Assembly (NCBI RefSeq): GCF_009720485.1
Contig: NZ_CP045245.1
Span: 806,001-870,000 of the forward strand
Direction of reading: 5' to 3'
Source of the DNA: Cellulomonas sp. JZ18
GTDB taxonomy: Bacteria > Actinomycetota > Actinomycetes > Actinomycetales > Cellulomonadaceae
Length of the DNA: 64,000 nt
The position numbers and the translations under genes were made by a program. Shown here in pieces: positions 24,693-33,339 of this stretch. Each line of letters begins with the position of its first letter. The stretch's first letter is position 1. The notes beneath the pieces were generated by a model. It searched no databases, was not told where the DNA came from, and saw only the letters and a list, made by a program, of their open reading frames with translations.

Positions 24693-25448
24693 GTGGAGGA
24701 GGTCCTGACAGTCCGGCGATGGCGGCGGTACGGAGCCGACCGCCTCTTCGTCACGCACGAGAGCGGGGGGCGCGTCGGCTCCGTCGACCTGCAGTCCGGC
24801 GAGGTCGTCGTGGACGACCCCGTCCTGGAGGCGGGTCTGCGCCGTGCCGCGCAGGAGTACCTGCGGGCCGACGTGCCGGAGCTCGTCCTCCCGCTGCCCC
24901 GCGTGACCGGTTCCCTCGACGCGCTCGACGAGGCCGGGCTCGACGCCTGGCTGGGCACCGACCGCCCGCGCGACGAGCGCGGCAGCCCGGTGGGCGTGCG
25001 GCTGGACCGCCTCGCCGAGGCGGGCTGGCAGACCGTGCACGACGTCCCGCTGGGGCGTCAGGGCACGGTCGTGGAGCACCTGCTCATCGGGCCGGGCGGC
25101 ATCTTCACCGTCTCCGAGCGCCGGCACCCGGGCAGCCGGGTGCGGGTCGAGGCCCGCACGATGCGGGTCGACGAGCGTCCGGTGGCGTACCTGCGTGACG
25201 CGCGGCTCGAGGCCGCCCGCGTGCAGGGGCTGCTGCAGTCGGCCGGGTGCGCGGGCATCACCGTGCGGGCCGTCCTCGTCGTCGACGGGGAGCTCGAGTG
25301 CGACCCCACGAGCCCGCCGCAGGACGCCCTCGTCGTCGCCCGGCACGAGGTGCCGACCGTCTTCCGGCTGATGCCGGAGCGGCTCGACCGCGTGCGCGTG
25401 CACGCGTTCGCGCAGATGGCGCGTCGCCGTACCACCTGGGCTCGCTGA
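24693..25448 (+). CDS. NERD (nuclease-related) domain protein
   Basis: A 251-residue protein. The middle part, PLGRQGTVVEHLLIGPGGIFTVSERRHPGSRV (about 122-152, quoted in pieces: HLLIGPGGIFTV is the core), matches the NERD domain, a restriction-endonuclease-like fold found in nucleic-acid-linked proteins of uncertain activity. The N-terminal 110 residues (RRWRRYGADRLFV start) are as in actinobacterial relatives. GTG at 24693 lies directly after a -10-like GATAAT. No catalytic activity can be claimed. Confidence 0.75.
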   Translation: MEEVLTVRRWRRYGADRLFVTHESGGRVGSVDLQSGEVVVDDPVLEAGLRRAAQEYLRADVPELVLPLPRVTGSLDALDEAGLDAWLGTDRPRDERGSPVGVRLDRLAEAGWQTVHDVPLGRQGTVVEHLLIGPGGIFTVSERRHPGSRVRVEARTMRVDERPVAYLRDARLEAARVQGLLQSAGCAGITVRAVLVVDGELECDPTSPPQDALVVARHEVPTVFRLMPERLDRVRVHAFAQMARRRTTWAR

Positions 25449-25537
25449 CCGCGCCGTGCGTCCGGCGGCACCGACCGTGCCGCCGGACCGGCGGGGTGCC
25501 GGGCCCGGCGGGCGGCGGCTGGGCCAGGATGGGGGGC

Positions 25538-26011
25538 ATGAGCGACGACCCCGTGCTGCGGCTCGAGCGCGAGCTCGGCCTGTTCGTGCGCCGCGCCCGG
25601 GCGTCGGGGGCCCACGTCGCGCGTGCCGTCCACCCGGACCTGGACCCGTCCGCGTACTCGCTGCTGTCCGCCGTCGCGGCGGACCCGGGCACGCGCGCGA
25701 GCGACCTCGCCGACCGCCTGGGCGTGGGGCGGGGCACCATGTCGCGCCAGCTCGCGCGGCTCGAGCGCCTGGACCTCGTCGCGCGCGAGGCCGACCCGCA
25801 CGACTCGCGCAGTCACCCGCTGCGGCTGACGGCCGAGGGGGAGCGGCGACTGGGCGCCGCGCGCGAGGCCCGCCGCGCCTGGTTCCGCGACGCGCTCGAG
25901 GCGTGGTCGCCCGAGGAGCTCGACGCGCTCGCGGAGCGCCTGGCGCGCCTCAACGACGCGATCCACGACCGGATGCGCCGCACGGGCGCCGACCCGGACG
26001 CGACGGCCTGA
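25538..26011 (+). CDS. MarR-family regulator
   Basis: A 157-residue winged-helix regulator: dimerisation helices at both ends and the DNA-binding part ASDLADRLGVGRGTMSRQLARLERLDLV followed by the wing DPHDSRSHPLRLT (about 52-105). It is convergent with the DHA2-family exporter gene at 26103, and two MarR-like sites lie upstream of that exporter, so it is the natural candidate regulator. ATG at 25538 is preceded by CAGGAT and seven bases, suggesting a leaderless transcript; the ATG at 25529 is less likely. Confidence 0.9.
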   Translation: MSDDPVLRLERELGLFVRRARASGAHVARAVHPDLDPSAYSLLSAVAADPGTRASDLADRLGVGRGTMSRQLARLERLDLVAREADPHDSRSHPLRLTAEGERRLGAAREARRAWFRDALEAWSPEELDALAERLARLNDAIHDRMRRTGADPDATA

Positions 26012-26050
26012 CCGGGCCCGGACCCGGCCACGGACCCGGCCCCGGACGCG

Positions 26051-26085
26051 CACGAGCCCCGGTCCCGCGGGGACCGGGGCTCGTG
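26051..26085. terminator. Bidirectional terminator hairpin
   Basis: CACGAGCCCCGGTCCC (26051-26066) pairs perfectly with GGGACCGGGGCTCGTG (26070-26085) around GCG, between the convergent MarR and exporter genes. Confidence 0.85.
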
Positions 26086-26102
26086 GTGCGGTGGCCGGGC
26101 GC

Positions 26103-27737
26103 TCAGGCGCGGGCGGCTTGCTCCGCCTCGAGGCGCTGCTCGATGCCGGAGCGGTTGCCGAGCGGCACCTCGCGCAGCAGCAGGACGGCGACGAGCGAGA
26201 GGAGCGCGATCGGGGCCGCGACGAGGAACAGGTCGGCGACGCCGACGCCGAACGCGTGCTCGACGACGTGCCGGACCGGTCCGGGCAGGGTCGCCACGTC
26301 GGGCAGCGACGCCGCGCCGCCGCCGGAGCCGCCGAGCAGCGTCGGGTCGACGTGGGCGGCACGCAGCCCGTCGACCATGAGGTCCTGCACGCGGTGCGAG
26401 AGCAGCGCGCCGAGGGCCGAGACGCCGAGCGTGCCGCCGAGGGTGCGGAAGAACGCGATGGTCGCGGTGCCGGAGCCGACGTCCTGGACGGGCAGGGTGT
26501 TCTGCGCCGCGAGCACGAGGTTCTGCATGAGCATGCCGACGCCGACGCCCAGGACGGCCATGAACAGGCCGAGCAGCCAGAACGACGTGGTCTCGTCGAT
26601 CGTCCCCATGAGCGCGAGACCCGCGACGAGCAGGACCGCGCCGGCGACCATGAACCGCTTGTAGCGGCCCGAGCGCGAGATCGCGCGGCCCGACAGCGTC
26701 GAGGACAGGAACAGGCCGAGGACCATCGGGACGGTCAGCAGGCCCGACTCGGTGGGCGTGCGGCCGCGGGCGAGCTGCAGGTACTGGCTGAGGTACACCT
26801 GCGTCCCGAACAGCGCGATGCCGACGGCGACGGACGCGAGCACGGCGAGGACGACCGTGCGGTCGCGGAACAGGCGCAGCGGGATGATCGGCTCGGCGGC
26901 GCGGTGCTCGACCGCGACCGCCGCACCGAGCAGCAGGAGGGAGCCGCCGACCATCGCGGCGGTCTGCCACGAGGCCCAGTCGAACGAGTCGCCGGCGAAC
27001 GTCACCCACAGCAGCAGCGTCGCGATCCCCGCGGACAGCAGCGCGGCGCCGGCCCAGTCGATCTGCACGCGCCGGCGGCGCAGCGTGGGCAGGTGCAGGG
27101 TGCGCTGGAGCACGACGATCGCGGCCACGGCGAACGGCAGGCCCACGAAGAAGTTCCAGCGCCAGCCGGCCGCGTCGGTGATGACGCCGCCGAGCAGCGG
27201 GCCGCCGACCATGCCGACCGCCATCACGGCGCCCATGAGGCCCATGTACCGGCCGCGCTCGCGCGGGCTGATGATGTCGGCGATGAGGACCGTGCCGAGG
27301 GCGGTCAGGCCACCGGCGCCGATGCCCTGGACGGCGCGCATGCCGATGAGCATCTCGGTGCTGTGCGCGAGGCCCGCGAGGGCGGACGACACGACGGAGA
27401 TCACGAGCGCGACCTGCACGAGGACCTTGCGGTTCGTGAGGTCGGCGAGCTTGCCCCAGATGGGCGTCGAGATCGTGGTGGTCAGCAGCGTGGCGGTGAC
27501 GACCCACGTGAACGCGGACTGCGAGCCGCCGAGGTCGGTGATGATCCGCGGCAGGGACGTGGAGACGACGCTCGTCGCGAGGATCGAGACGAACATCCCG
27601 AGCAGGATGCCGGACAGGGCCTCCAGCACCTCGCGGTGCGTCATGGCGGGGCGCGCGTCGGCGACGACGGGCGGGACGTCGCCGGGGTGCGCGGGGTCGG
27701 GGGCGGTGGTGGTGCGGGTGTCGGGCTGGGTGGTCAC
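26103..27737 (-). CDS. MFS drug:H+ antiporter, DHA2 (14-helix) family
   Basis: A 544-residue transporter with 14 predicted membrane helices. DHA2 hallmarks are visible: WVVTATLLTTTISTPIWGKLADL (motif A region; GKLADLTNRK), RAVQGIGAGGL, and the motif C-like MAVGMVGGPLLGG. These proton-driven pumps export antibiotics, dyes or other lipophilic compounds. GTG at 27737 is the start with the best fit. Two MarR-type sites lie 82-122 bases upstream. The C-terminal cytoplasmic tail is acidic (EQRLEAEQAARA). Confidence 0.93.
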   Translation of the reverse strand: MTTQPDTRTTTAPDPAHPGDVPPVVADARPAMTHREVLEALSGILLGMFVSILATSVVSTSLPRIITDLGGSQSAFTWVVTATLLTTTISTPIWGKLADLTNRKVLVQVALVISVVSSALAGLAHSTEMLIGMRAVQGIGAGGLTALGTVLIADIISPRERGRYMGLMGAVMAVGMVGGPLLGGVITDAAGWRWNFFVGLPFAVAAIVVLQRTLHLPTLRRRRVQIDWAGAALLSAGIATLLLWVTFAGDSFDWASWQTAAMVGGSLLLLGAAVAVEHRAAEPIIPLRLFRDRTVVLAVLASVAVGIALFGTQVYLSQYLQLARGRTPTESGLLTVPMVLGLFLSSTLSGRAISRSGRYKRFMVAGAVLLVAGLALMGTIDETTSFWLLGLFMAVLGVGVGMLMQNLVLAAQNTLPVQDVGSGTATIAFFRTLGGTLGVSALGALLSHRVQDLMVDGLRAAHVDPTLLGGSGGGAASLPDVATLPGPVRHVVEHAFGVGVADLFLVAAPIALLSLVAVLLLREVPLGNRSGIEQRLEAEQAARA

Positions 27738-27818
27738 GCAGGTCTCGCTTCCGGACTGCAGGGCGGGGGACCGGCGGCGTCGGCGGTCGTGTCAGGGGGC
27801 GGCACGCGGCCGCAACGG

Positions 27819-27859
27819 TTGCTTAGGGCAACTCTAAGAAGGTTCGTTACCTCAGGCAA
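27819..27859. promoter_or_regulatory. Two MarR-type operator sites upstream of exporter
   Basis: TTGCTTAGGGCAA (27819-27831) and TTACCTCAGGCAA (27847-27859) both fit the palindrome TTGC-N5-GCAA (one mismatch in the second) with centres 28 bases apart. Wider AACGG/CCGTT flanks are inverted around the pair. Regulator assumed to be the MarR at 25538. Confidence 0.6.
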
Positions 27860-27894
27860 CCGTTAGGCCGGGTGGAGTGTTCCCGGACGCACGA

Positions 27895-27931
27895 GGGCCC
27901 GGTCACACCGCCTGCGCGGTGCACCGGGCCC
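27895..27931 (-). terminator. Hairpin downstream of sugar porter
   Basis: GGGCCCGGT (27895-27903) pairs with ACCGGGCCC (27923-27931), with a further inner CACCG/CGGTG pairing, 42 bases beyond the minus-strand stop. Confidence 0.6.
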
Positions 27932-27972
27932 GGTGCGGCGCGGTCCGGGGCGGACCGGCGCGGTCGGGTGCG

Positions 27973-29463
27973 TCAGGCGCGCGTGCGGCGCTCCACGCGC
28001 AGCCCCTCCATGTCCTCGAGCTGCACGCCCTTCGTCTCCGGGACCTTCGTGAGCACGAAGAAGAACGACAGCACCGCGAACGCCGCGTACATGAGGTACG
28101 GGATCGACGCGCCGAACGCGTTGAGCATCGGCGGGAACGAGATCGTGATGAGGAAGTTCGCGATCCACTGCGCCGCGGCGGCCAGGCCGAGCGCGGCGGC
28201 CCGGATGTGGTTGGGGAAGATCTCGCCCAGCAGCACCCACACCAGCGGGCCCCACGACGCGCCGAAGAAGACGACGAACAGGTTCGCCGCGACCACGGCC
28301 ACCATGCCCCACGGGGCGGGCAGGCTCACGTCCTCGCCGGAGCCGGTGCTGTTCATGAACGCCACGGCGACGATCGCGAGGGTCACGGCCATGCCCGCCG
28401 AGCCGATGAGCAGCAGCGGACGGCGCCCGACCTTGTCGATGAGCGCGATCGCGATGAACGTGACGAGCACGTTCGTGATCGAGGTGATCGTCGACGTCGT
28501 GAACGCGTCGCCCTCGTCGAACCCGACCGCCTGCCACAGCGTGTTCGAGTAGTAGAAGATGACGTTGATCCCGACGAACTGCTGGAAGACCGACAGCAGG
28601 ATGCCGACCCACACCACCGGCAGCAGCCCGAACCGCGGCCCGCGCAGGCTGGACTGGGCCGCGAGGGCCTCGTCGGTGCGGATGGTGTGCTCGATCTCCC
28701 GGATGCGCTCGTCGGCGTCCTCGTCCGGCGGCAGCACCGACGCGAGCACCGCGCGGGCCTCGTCGCGCTTGCCCCGGCTCAGCAGGTAGCGCGGCGACTC
28801 GGGGATGCGCAGCGCCAGGATCCCGTAGACCGTCGCCGGCACGACCGCGACGAGGAACATCCACCGCCAGGCCTCGAGGCCGAACCACAGCTCGCCGCTG
28901 GCGTCCGCACCCGCGCCGGGCGTCGCCCGCGCGAGCAGCTCGTCCGAGAGCAGCGCGGCGAAGATGCCGATGACGATCGCGAGCTGCTGCAGCGAGCCCA
29001 GCCGCCCGCGGATGCGGGCCGGCGCGATCTCCGCGATGTACGCGGGGGCGATCACGGAGGCGATGCCGATGCCCAGGCCGGCCATGAAGCGCCAGGCGAT
29101 GAGGTCCCACACGCTGAACGCGATGCCGGACAGCACCGAGGAGACGAAGAACAGCACCGCGCCGAGGAACATGACGCGCGTGCGGCCCCAGCGGTCCGCG
29201 AGGCGTCCGCCCATCCACGCACCGAGCGCGCAGCCCAGCAGCGCGACGGCGACGGCGAAGCCGCTGAGCGTGCTCCCGAGGTCGAACTGCTCGGTGAACG
29301 CCTGCACCGCACCGTTGATGACGGAGCTGTCGAAGCCGAACAGGAAGCCGCCGACGGCCGCGGCGACCGCGAGGCCGACCGCCTTGCCGGTGTGCCTGCC
29401 GTTGAGCTCGCCCGCCGGGGTGCCGCCGTGCGGTCCACCCCTGCGGGACACCGGATCGGACAT
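27973..29463 (-). CDS. MFS sugar porter
   Basis: A 496-residue, 12-helix sugar:proton symporter. Family motifs are complete: GGFLFGFDSSVINGA in helix 1, RLADRWGRTR after helix 2, PESPRYLLSRGK before the central loop, QQFVGINVIFYYS in helix 7, DKVGRRPLL, and PETKG at the C-terminus. The central loop is acidic (about 230-265). The transported sugar cannot be read from the sequence; xylose, glucose and arabinose are common for this family. ATG at 29463 has a GGGGGTGG stretch upstream. Monocistronic. Confidence 0.94.
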   Translation of the reverse strand: MSDPVSRRGGPHGGTPAGELNGRHTGKAVGLAVAAAVGGFLFGFDSSVINGAVQAFTEQFDLGSTLSGFAVAVALLGCALGAWMGGRLADRWGRTRVMFLGAVLFFVSSVLSGIAFSVWDLIAWRFMAGLGIGIASVIAPAYIAEIAPARIRGRLGSLQQLAIVIGIFAALLSDELLARATPGAGADASGELWFGLEAWRWMFLVAVVPATVYGILALRIPESPRYLLSRGKRDEARAVLASVLPPDEDADERIREIEHTIRTDEALAAQSSLRGPRFGLLPVVWVGILLSVFQQFVGINVIFYYSNTLWQAVGFDEGDAFTTSTITSITNVLVTFIAIALIDKVGRRPLLLIGSAGMAVTLAIVAVAFMNSTGSGEDVSLPAPWGMVAVVAANLFVVFFGASWGPLVWVLLGEIFPNHIRAAALGLAAAAQWIANFLITISFPPMLNAFGASIPYLMYAAFAVLSFFFVLTKVPETKGVQLEDMEGLRVERRTRA

Positions 29464-29653
29464 CGTCCACCCCCGTCTGCCAGATGTTCGTGGCCGGGCC
29501 GAGTGCCTGGTCAGGGACCACTCTCTCCCCGGCCGGGACCACCCGCACCCGGAGGGTCGGCCCCCGAGGGGTGGGCCCGCGCACAGCGGGCGGTGCGCGT
29601 CCGGACGCGGCGCGGCGGTGGCACGGGCCCGTGCCCGGGTGCATCATCGCCCG

Positions 29654-30319
29654 GTGGCAGCGACCGGAGGACAGGACGGCGGCGCGGGGCGGGAGCCCCG
29701 GCGCCACCACCGGCCCGTGCCGTTCGACCCCGCGCAGGCCGACGCGCTCCCGGGCGAGCTCGACCCCATGCTGCGCGGCGAGATCGCGCACACGACCGCG
29801 GCGGCGCTCGTGCACCGGGCGCGCGCGTCGCAGGACCCCGACGTCGTCGCGCGCCTCGTCGCGCTCGTCGAGACCGAGGGGCTCGACACGGTCGCCGCGA
29901 TGTGGGCCGACAGCCCGGCCGACACCCTGCCCGGGGCGCTGTGGCGGCTCTACGTGCTGCGCGAGTGGGTGCGGCGCGACCCTCGCACGGTCGCCGACCG
30001 CTACCGGATGGGTGTGGCGGCCGCGCCGGTGCACGACGCGGTCGCCGGCGTCGCGCAGGCCCCGGGGCCGCAGGACGTGCAGTCGGTCGCCGACCAGGTC
30101 CTCTCCGGCGTCTACTCCGGCGACCTCGCGGTCGCGCTCGAGCGGGCGGCGGCGTTCTGCCGCGTGCTCGCGACGGGCGCCGCCTTCGACGCCGACCACC
30201 TCGACGTCGTCGACCCGGGGGCCGCGCTGCGCACCACGCGGGGGGCGGCGTCCCTGGTGCGCACCGCCGAGGAGCTCGACGCCGCGGCGGTCCTGTGGCG
30301 GCGCGGGCGGCTCGACTGA
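29654..30319 (+). CDS. Conserved actinobacterial hypothetical protein
   Basis: A 221-residue, mostly alpha-helical acidic protein (ELDPMLRGEIAHTTAAALVHRA, then WADSPADTLPGALWRLYVLREWVRRDP). Similar proteins occur in many actinobacteria and are sometimes named after RNA polymerase beta without basis; I see no polymerase motif. No signal peptide or membrane helix. GTG at 29654 follows CATCAT by six bases, so it may be leaderless. The function is unknown. Confidence 0.72.
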   Translation: MAATGGQDGGAGREPRRHHRPVPFDPAQADALPGELDPMLRGEIAHTTAAALVHRARASQDPDVVARLVALVETEGLDTVAAMWADSPADTLPGALWRLYVLREWVRRDPRTVADRYRMGVAAAPVHDAVAGVAQAPGPQDVQSVADQVLSGVYSGDLAVALERAAAFCRVLATGAAFDADHLDVVDPGAALRTTRGAASLVRTAEELDAAAVLWRRGRLD

Positions 30320-30631
30320 CGTCTGCCCCGTGCGGGTGACGCTGCCCACGCCGTCCGGCGCTCGACCGGCGCGGCGGGGGGTGCCGGACCTAGACTGGAC
30401 GGGACGTCGGGTCGCGGTGGCCCCGGGCTCCATCATCAGCCGCTTCGAGCGGCCACGCGCCGAGAGGCGCCCCGCGGCCCGGCGTCCTCATGCACCCGTG
30501 TGCGCCGACGGCCCGTGCCGCGGGCGTCCGCCCGGGTGGCGCCGTCGGTGCACCGTGCGTTCACGGACCGTTAGGCTGACCCCGCCCGAGCACCCGCCGG
30601 GCGACTGTCGTCCCTCGCCCCGGAGATCTCC
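30320..30631. other. Intergenic region holding the DUF47-pit promoter
   Basis: 312 bases without a supported gene. Its right end carries the PHO-box-like repeat and a TAGGCT -10 candidate (30572-30577). A second -10-like TAGACT lies at about 30391; nothing else was recognised. Confidence 0.55.
30559..30580 (+). promoter_or_regulatory. PHO-box-like direct repeat
   Basis: GTTCACGGACC and GTTAGGCTGAC are two adjacent 11-base units, resembling the actinobacterial PhoP box (11-base direct repeats starting G-T-T-C-A). They lie 52 bases upstream of the DUF47-phosphate transporter operon; the second unit overlaps a TAGGCT -10 candidate. Confidence 0.45.
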
Positions 30632-31252
30632 GTGCGCCTGCGCCTGACACCGCGCGACACCTCGTACTTCGACCTCTTCGCCGCCCAGGCCACGCACCTC
30701 GTCACGGGTGCGAACCTGCTGGCCGAGATGCTCGGTGCCGACCGGCCCACCCGCAAGGAGATCAACAAGCGGATGGCCGAGGCCGAGCACGCGGCCGACG
30801 AGGCGACCCACACGATCATGCGGCGTCTGAACCAGACGTTCGTCACGCCGTTCGACCGCGACGACATCTACGACCTCGCCTCCAGCCTCGACGACTGCAT
30901 GGACTTCATGGACGAGGCCGCCGACCTCATCGTGCTGTACAAGCTCGACGAGCTGCCGGCGCGCGTGTCCGACCAGGTGCAGGTCCTCCAGCGCGCCGCC
31001 GAGCTCACCGCCGAGGCGATGCCGCGGCTGCGCTCCATGGACTCGCTGCAGGAGTACTGGGTCGAGGTCAACCGCCTCGAGAACCAGGCGGACAAGTCGC
31101 ACCGCAAGCTGCTCGCGCAGATGTTCGACGAGATCACCGACCCGATCCTGCTGATGAAGCTCAAGGAGGTCGTGGAGAAGCTCGAGGACGCGGCCGACGC
31201 GTTCGAGAAGGTCGCGAACAGCATCGAGACCATCGCGCTCAAGGAGTCCTGA
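30632..31252 (+). CDS. DUF47 (PhoU-like) protein
   Basis: A 206-residue, all-helical PhoU-like cytoplasmic protein, the usual partner of PiT phosphate transporters. Characteristic stretches: ITKRM-like EINKRMAEAEHAADEATH near residue 45 and TPFDRDDIYDLASSLDDCMDF near 72-92, the metal-binding E/D motifs. GTG at 30632 follows GGAGAT by five bases. The transporter gene begins six bases after its stop, so they are co-transcribed. Probably modulates transporter activity according to phosphate supply. Confidence 0.93.
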   Translation: MRLRLTPRDTSYFDLFAAQATHLVTGANLLAEMLGADRPTRKEINKRMAEAEHAADEATHTIMRRLNQTFVTPFDRDDIYDLASSLDDCMDFMDEAADLIVLYKLDELPARVSDQVQVLQRAAELTAEAMPRLRSMDSLQEYWVEVNRLENQADKSHRKLLAQMFDEITDPILLMKLKEVVEKLEDAADAFEKVANSIETIALKES

Positions 31253-31258
31253 GCTCCG

Positions 31259-32263
31259 GTGGAACCTGCGCTCGTCGTCATCGTCGTCGCGCTCGCCCTG
31301 GGCTTCGACTACACCAACGGCTTCCACGACGCGGCCAACGCGATCGCCACCTCGGTGTCGACGCGTGCGCTGACGCCGCGTGCCGCGCTCGTCATGGCGG
31401 CCGTCATGAACTTCACCGGCGCCCTGCTCGGCACCGAGGTCGCGGAGACCATCGCCACCTCGATCGTCGACCTGCAGCACGCGTCCTCGCACAGCGCGCT
31501 CGTCGTCATCCTCTGCGCGCTCGTCGGCGCGATCACGTGGAACCTCATCACGTGGTGGTTCGGGCTGCCCTCGTCGTCGACGCACGCCCTCATCGGCGGG
31601 CTCGTCGGCGCGGGCCTGGCGGGGAGCTTCGGGGTGTACGGGTCGGCGATCGTCGACAAGGTCGTCCTGCCGATGGTCTTCTCCCCGCTCATCGGCTTCG
31701 GCCTCGCGTTCGCGCTGATGGTCGGCCTGCTCTGGCTCATCCGCAACGGTCGCCCGGCCCGCGTCAACCGGCGCTTCCGGTTCGCGCAGACCGTGTCCGC
31801 CGCCGCCATGGCCCTGGGCCACGGCCTGCAGGACGCGCAGAAGACGATGGGTGTCATCTACCTCGCGCTGCTCACGGCCGAGTGGGCCGACCCGGACGAG
31901 GGCATCCCGCTGTGGGTCAAGCTCGCCGCCGCGGCCGCGATCTCCGCCGGCACGTACGCGGGCGGCTGGCGCATCATGCGCACCCTCGGCCGCCGCATCA
32001 TCGAGCTGGACCCGGCGCGCGGCTTCGTCGCCGAGTCGGTGTCCGCGCTCGTGCTCTACGTCAACGCGTTCTACCTGCACGCGCCGGTGTCGACGACGCA
32101 CACCATCACGTCCGCGATCATGGGCGTCGGCGCCACGAAGCGGCTCTCCGCGGTCCGCTGGGGCGTGGCGAAGAACATCCTGGGCGCGTGGATCCTGACG
32201 ATCCCCGCCGCGGCCCTGGTCGCCGCCGTCGTCTTCTGGGTCCTGCACCCGTTCCTCGGCTGA
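31259..32263 (+). CDS. pit: Low-affinity inorganic phosphate transporter, PiT family
   Basis: A 334-residue membrane symporter taking up phosphate as a metal-phosphate complex. PiT signatures: GFDYTNGFHDAANAIATSVSTRAL at the N-terminus and its inverted copy NAFYLHAPVSTTHTITSAIMGVG at the C-terminal half, with GLPSSSTHALIGGL between. GTG at 31259 immediately follows the DUF47 gene. A terminator hairpin lies after it. A PHO-like box upstream of the operon hints at phosphate control; that is an inference. Confidence 0.95.
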   Translation: MEPALVVIVVALALGFDYTNGFHDAANAIATSVSTRALTPRAALVMAAVMNFTGALLGTEVAETIATSIVDLQHASSHSALVVILCALVGAITWNLITWWFGLPSSSTHALIGGLVGAGLAGSFGVYGSAIVDKVVLPMVFSPLIGFGLAFALMVGLLWLIRNGRPARVNRRFRFAQTVSAAAMALGHGLQDAQKTMGVIYLALLTAEWADPDEGIPLWVKLAAAAAISAGTYAGGWRIMRTLGRRIIELDPARGFVAESVSALVLYVNAFYLHAPVSTTHTITSAIMGVGATKRLSAVRWGVAKNILGAWILTIPAAALVAAVVFWVLHPFLG

Positions 32264-32280
32264 CCCGGACCCCGCCGTCA

Positions 32281-32320
32281 CGAGGGCCCCGCGCCCGGCA
32301 CGACCGGTGCGGGGCCCTCG
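32281..32320. terminator. Terminator hairpin after pit
   Basis: CGAGGGCCCCGC (32281-32292) pairs with GCGGGGCCCTCG (32309-32320); it also serves the convergent aldo/keto reductase. Confidence 0.75.
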
Positions 32321-32324
32321 CACG

Positions 32325-33212
32325 TCACCGGCCGGCGGCGATCGCGTCGAGGTCCGCCACGTCCTGCTCCGACAGGGTCAGGCTGGCCGCAGCGACGTTC
32401 TCGCGCAGGTGGGCGACCGAGCGCGTACCCGGGATGAGCAGGATGTTCGGCGAGCGCTGCAGCAGCCAGGCGAGGGCCACCGCCATCGGGCTCGCTCCCA
32501 CCCGCTGCGCGACGGCCGTGAGCTCGGCGGACTGCAGCGGGCTGAAGCCGCCGAGCGGGAAGAACGGCACATACGCGACGCCGTCGCGCGCGAGCGCGTC
32601 GACCAGGGCGTCGTCGTGGCGCACCGCCAGGTTGTACATGTTCTGCACGCACACGACCGGCGCGATGCCGCGCGCCTCGGCGACCTGCTCGGCCGTCACG
32701 TTGCTCAGGCCGACGTGCCGGACCAGGCCCTCGCGCTGCAGGTCCACGAGGGCGCCGAACGGCTCGGCGAGGGAGCCGGGGCGTGGCCCGGTCGCGTCGC
32801 CCATCCGCAGGTTCACGACGTCGAGCACGTCGAGCCCGAGGGACTCGAGGTTCTGCTCGACCTGCTGCCGCAGCTGCGCGGGCCGACGCGCGACGGGCCA
32901 GCCGCCGTCGGCGTCGCGCTCGGCGCCGACCTTCGTCACGACGTGCAGCCCGTCCGGGTACGGGTGCAGGGCCTCGCGGATCAGCCGGTTGGTGACGTGC
33001 GGGCCGTAGGCCTCGGCGGTGTCGACGTGGGTGACGCCGAGCGCGACCGCCTCGCGCAGGACGGCGCGCGCGGCGTCCTCGTCGGCCGGCGGGCCCAGGA
33101 CGCCCGGGCCGGCCAGCTGCATCGCTCCGTAGCCGAGGCGCCCGACGGTGAGGTCGCCGAGCGTCCAGGTGCCGCCCGGGAGCGTCGGGGACTGCGTGGT
33201 GGGCGTGGTCAC
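32325..33212 (-). CDS. Aldo/keto reductase (YajO-like group)
   Basis: A 295-residue NADPH-dependent reductase barrel. Asp64 and Tyr69 (HVDTAEAYG) and Lys94 (VVTKVG) of the catalytic tetrad are present, but the position of the usual His is Asn134 (VVNLRMG), a variation seen in part of the family. The C-terminal cofactor motif IPGTRSVAHLREN is clear. GTG at 33212 is preceded by GGAGGAGG. It is divergent from an HxlR regulator with a 19-bp palindrome between them, suggesting induction by an electrophile or oxidant. Substrate unknown. Confidence 0.9.
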   Translation of the reverse strand: MTTPTTQSPTLPGGTWTLGDLTVGRLGYGAMQLAGPGVLGPPADEDAARAVLREAVALGVTHVDTAEAYGPHVTNRLIREALHPYPDGLHVVTKVGAERDADGGWPVARRPAQLRQQVEQNLESLGLDVLDVVNLRMGDATGPRPGSLAEPFGALVDLQREGLVRHVGLSNVTAEQVAEARGIAPVVCVQNMYNLAVRHDDALVDALARDGVAYVPFFPLGGFSPLQSAELTAVAQRVGASPMAVALAWLLQRSPNILLIPGTRSVAHLRENVAAASLTLSEQDVADLDAIAAGR

Positions 33213-33276
33213 GTGTGCTGCCTCCTCCAGGTGTACGGGTGCGGCGCGGTGCGCCGTGCCGTGATCCTGCGTGCCC

Positions 33277-33295
33277 TACTACCCGATGGGAAGTA
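33277..33295. promoter_or_regulatory. Probable HxlR operator
   Basis: TACTACCCGATGGGAAGTA is a 19-bp palindrome with one mismatch per arm pair (TACTaCCC/GGGaAGTA). TACT...AGTA halves match sites known for HxlR/DUF24 regulators. It is centred 74 bases from the reductase start and 54 from the regulator start. Confidence 0.6.
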
Positions 33296-33339
33296 CGTAC
33301 CTGGAAGTGCGTAAGGTCCGCGGCAGAGAGGAGACGGTG

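Noticed and set aside
29654-30319. RNA polymerase beta-subunit-like annotation for this gene
   Set aside because: No polymerase motif is visible in the 221 residues; the name in circulation appears unsupported.
27877-30339. 820-codon plus-strand frame across the sugar porter
   Set aside because: Antisense shadow of the MFS sugar porter; the real plus-strand gene there is 29654-30319 in another frame.
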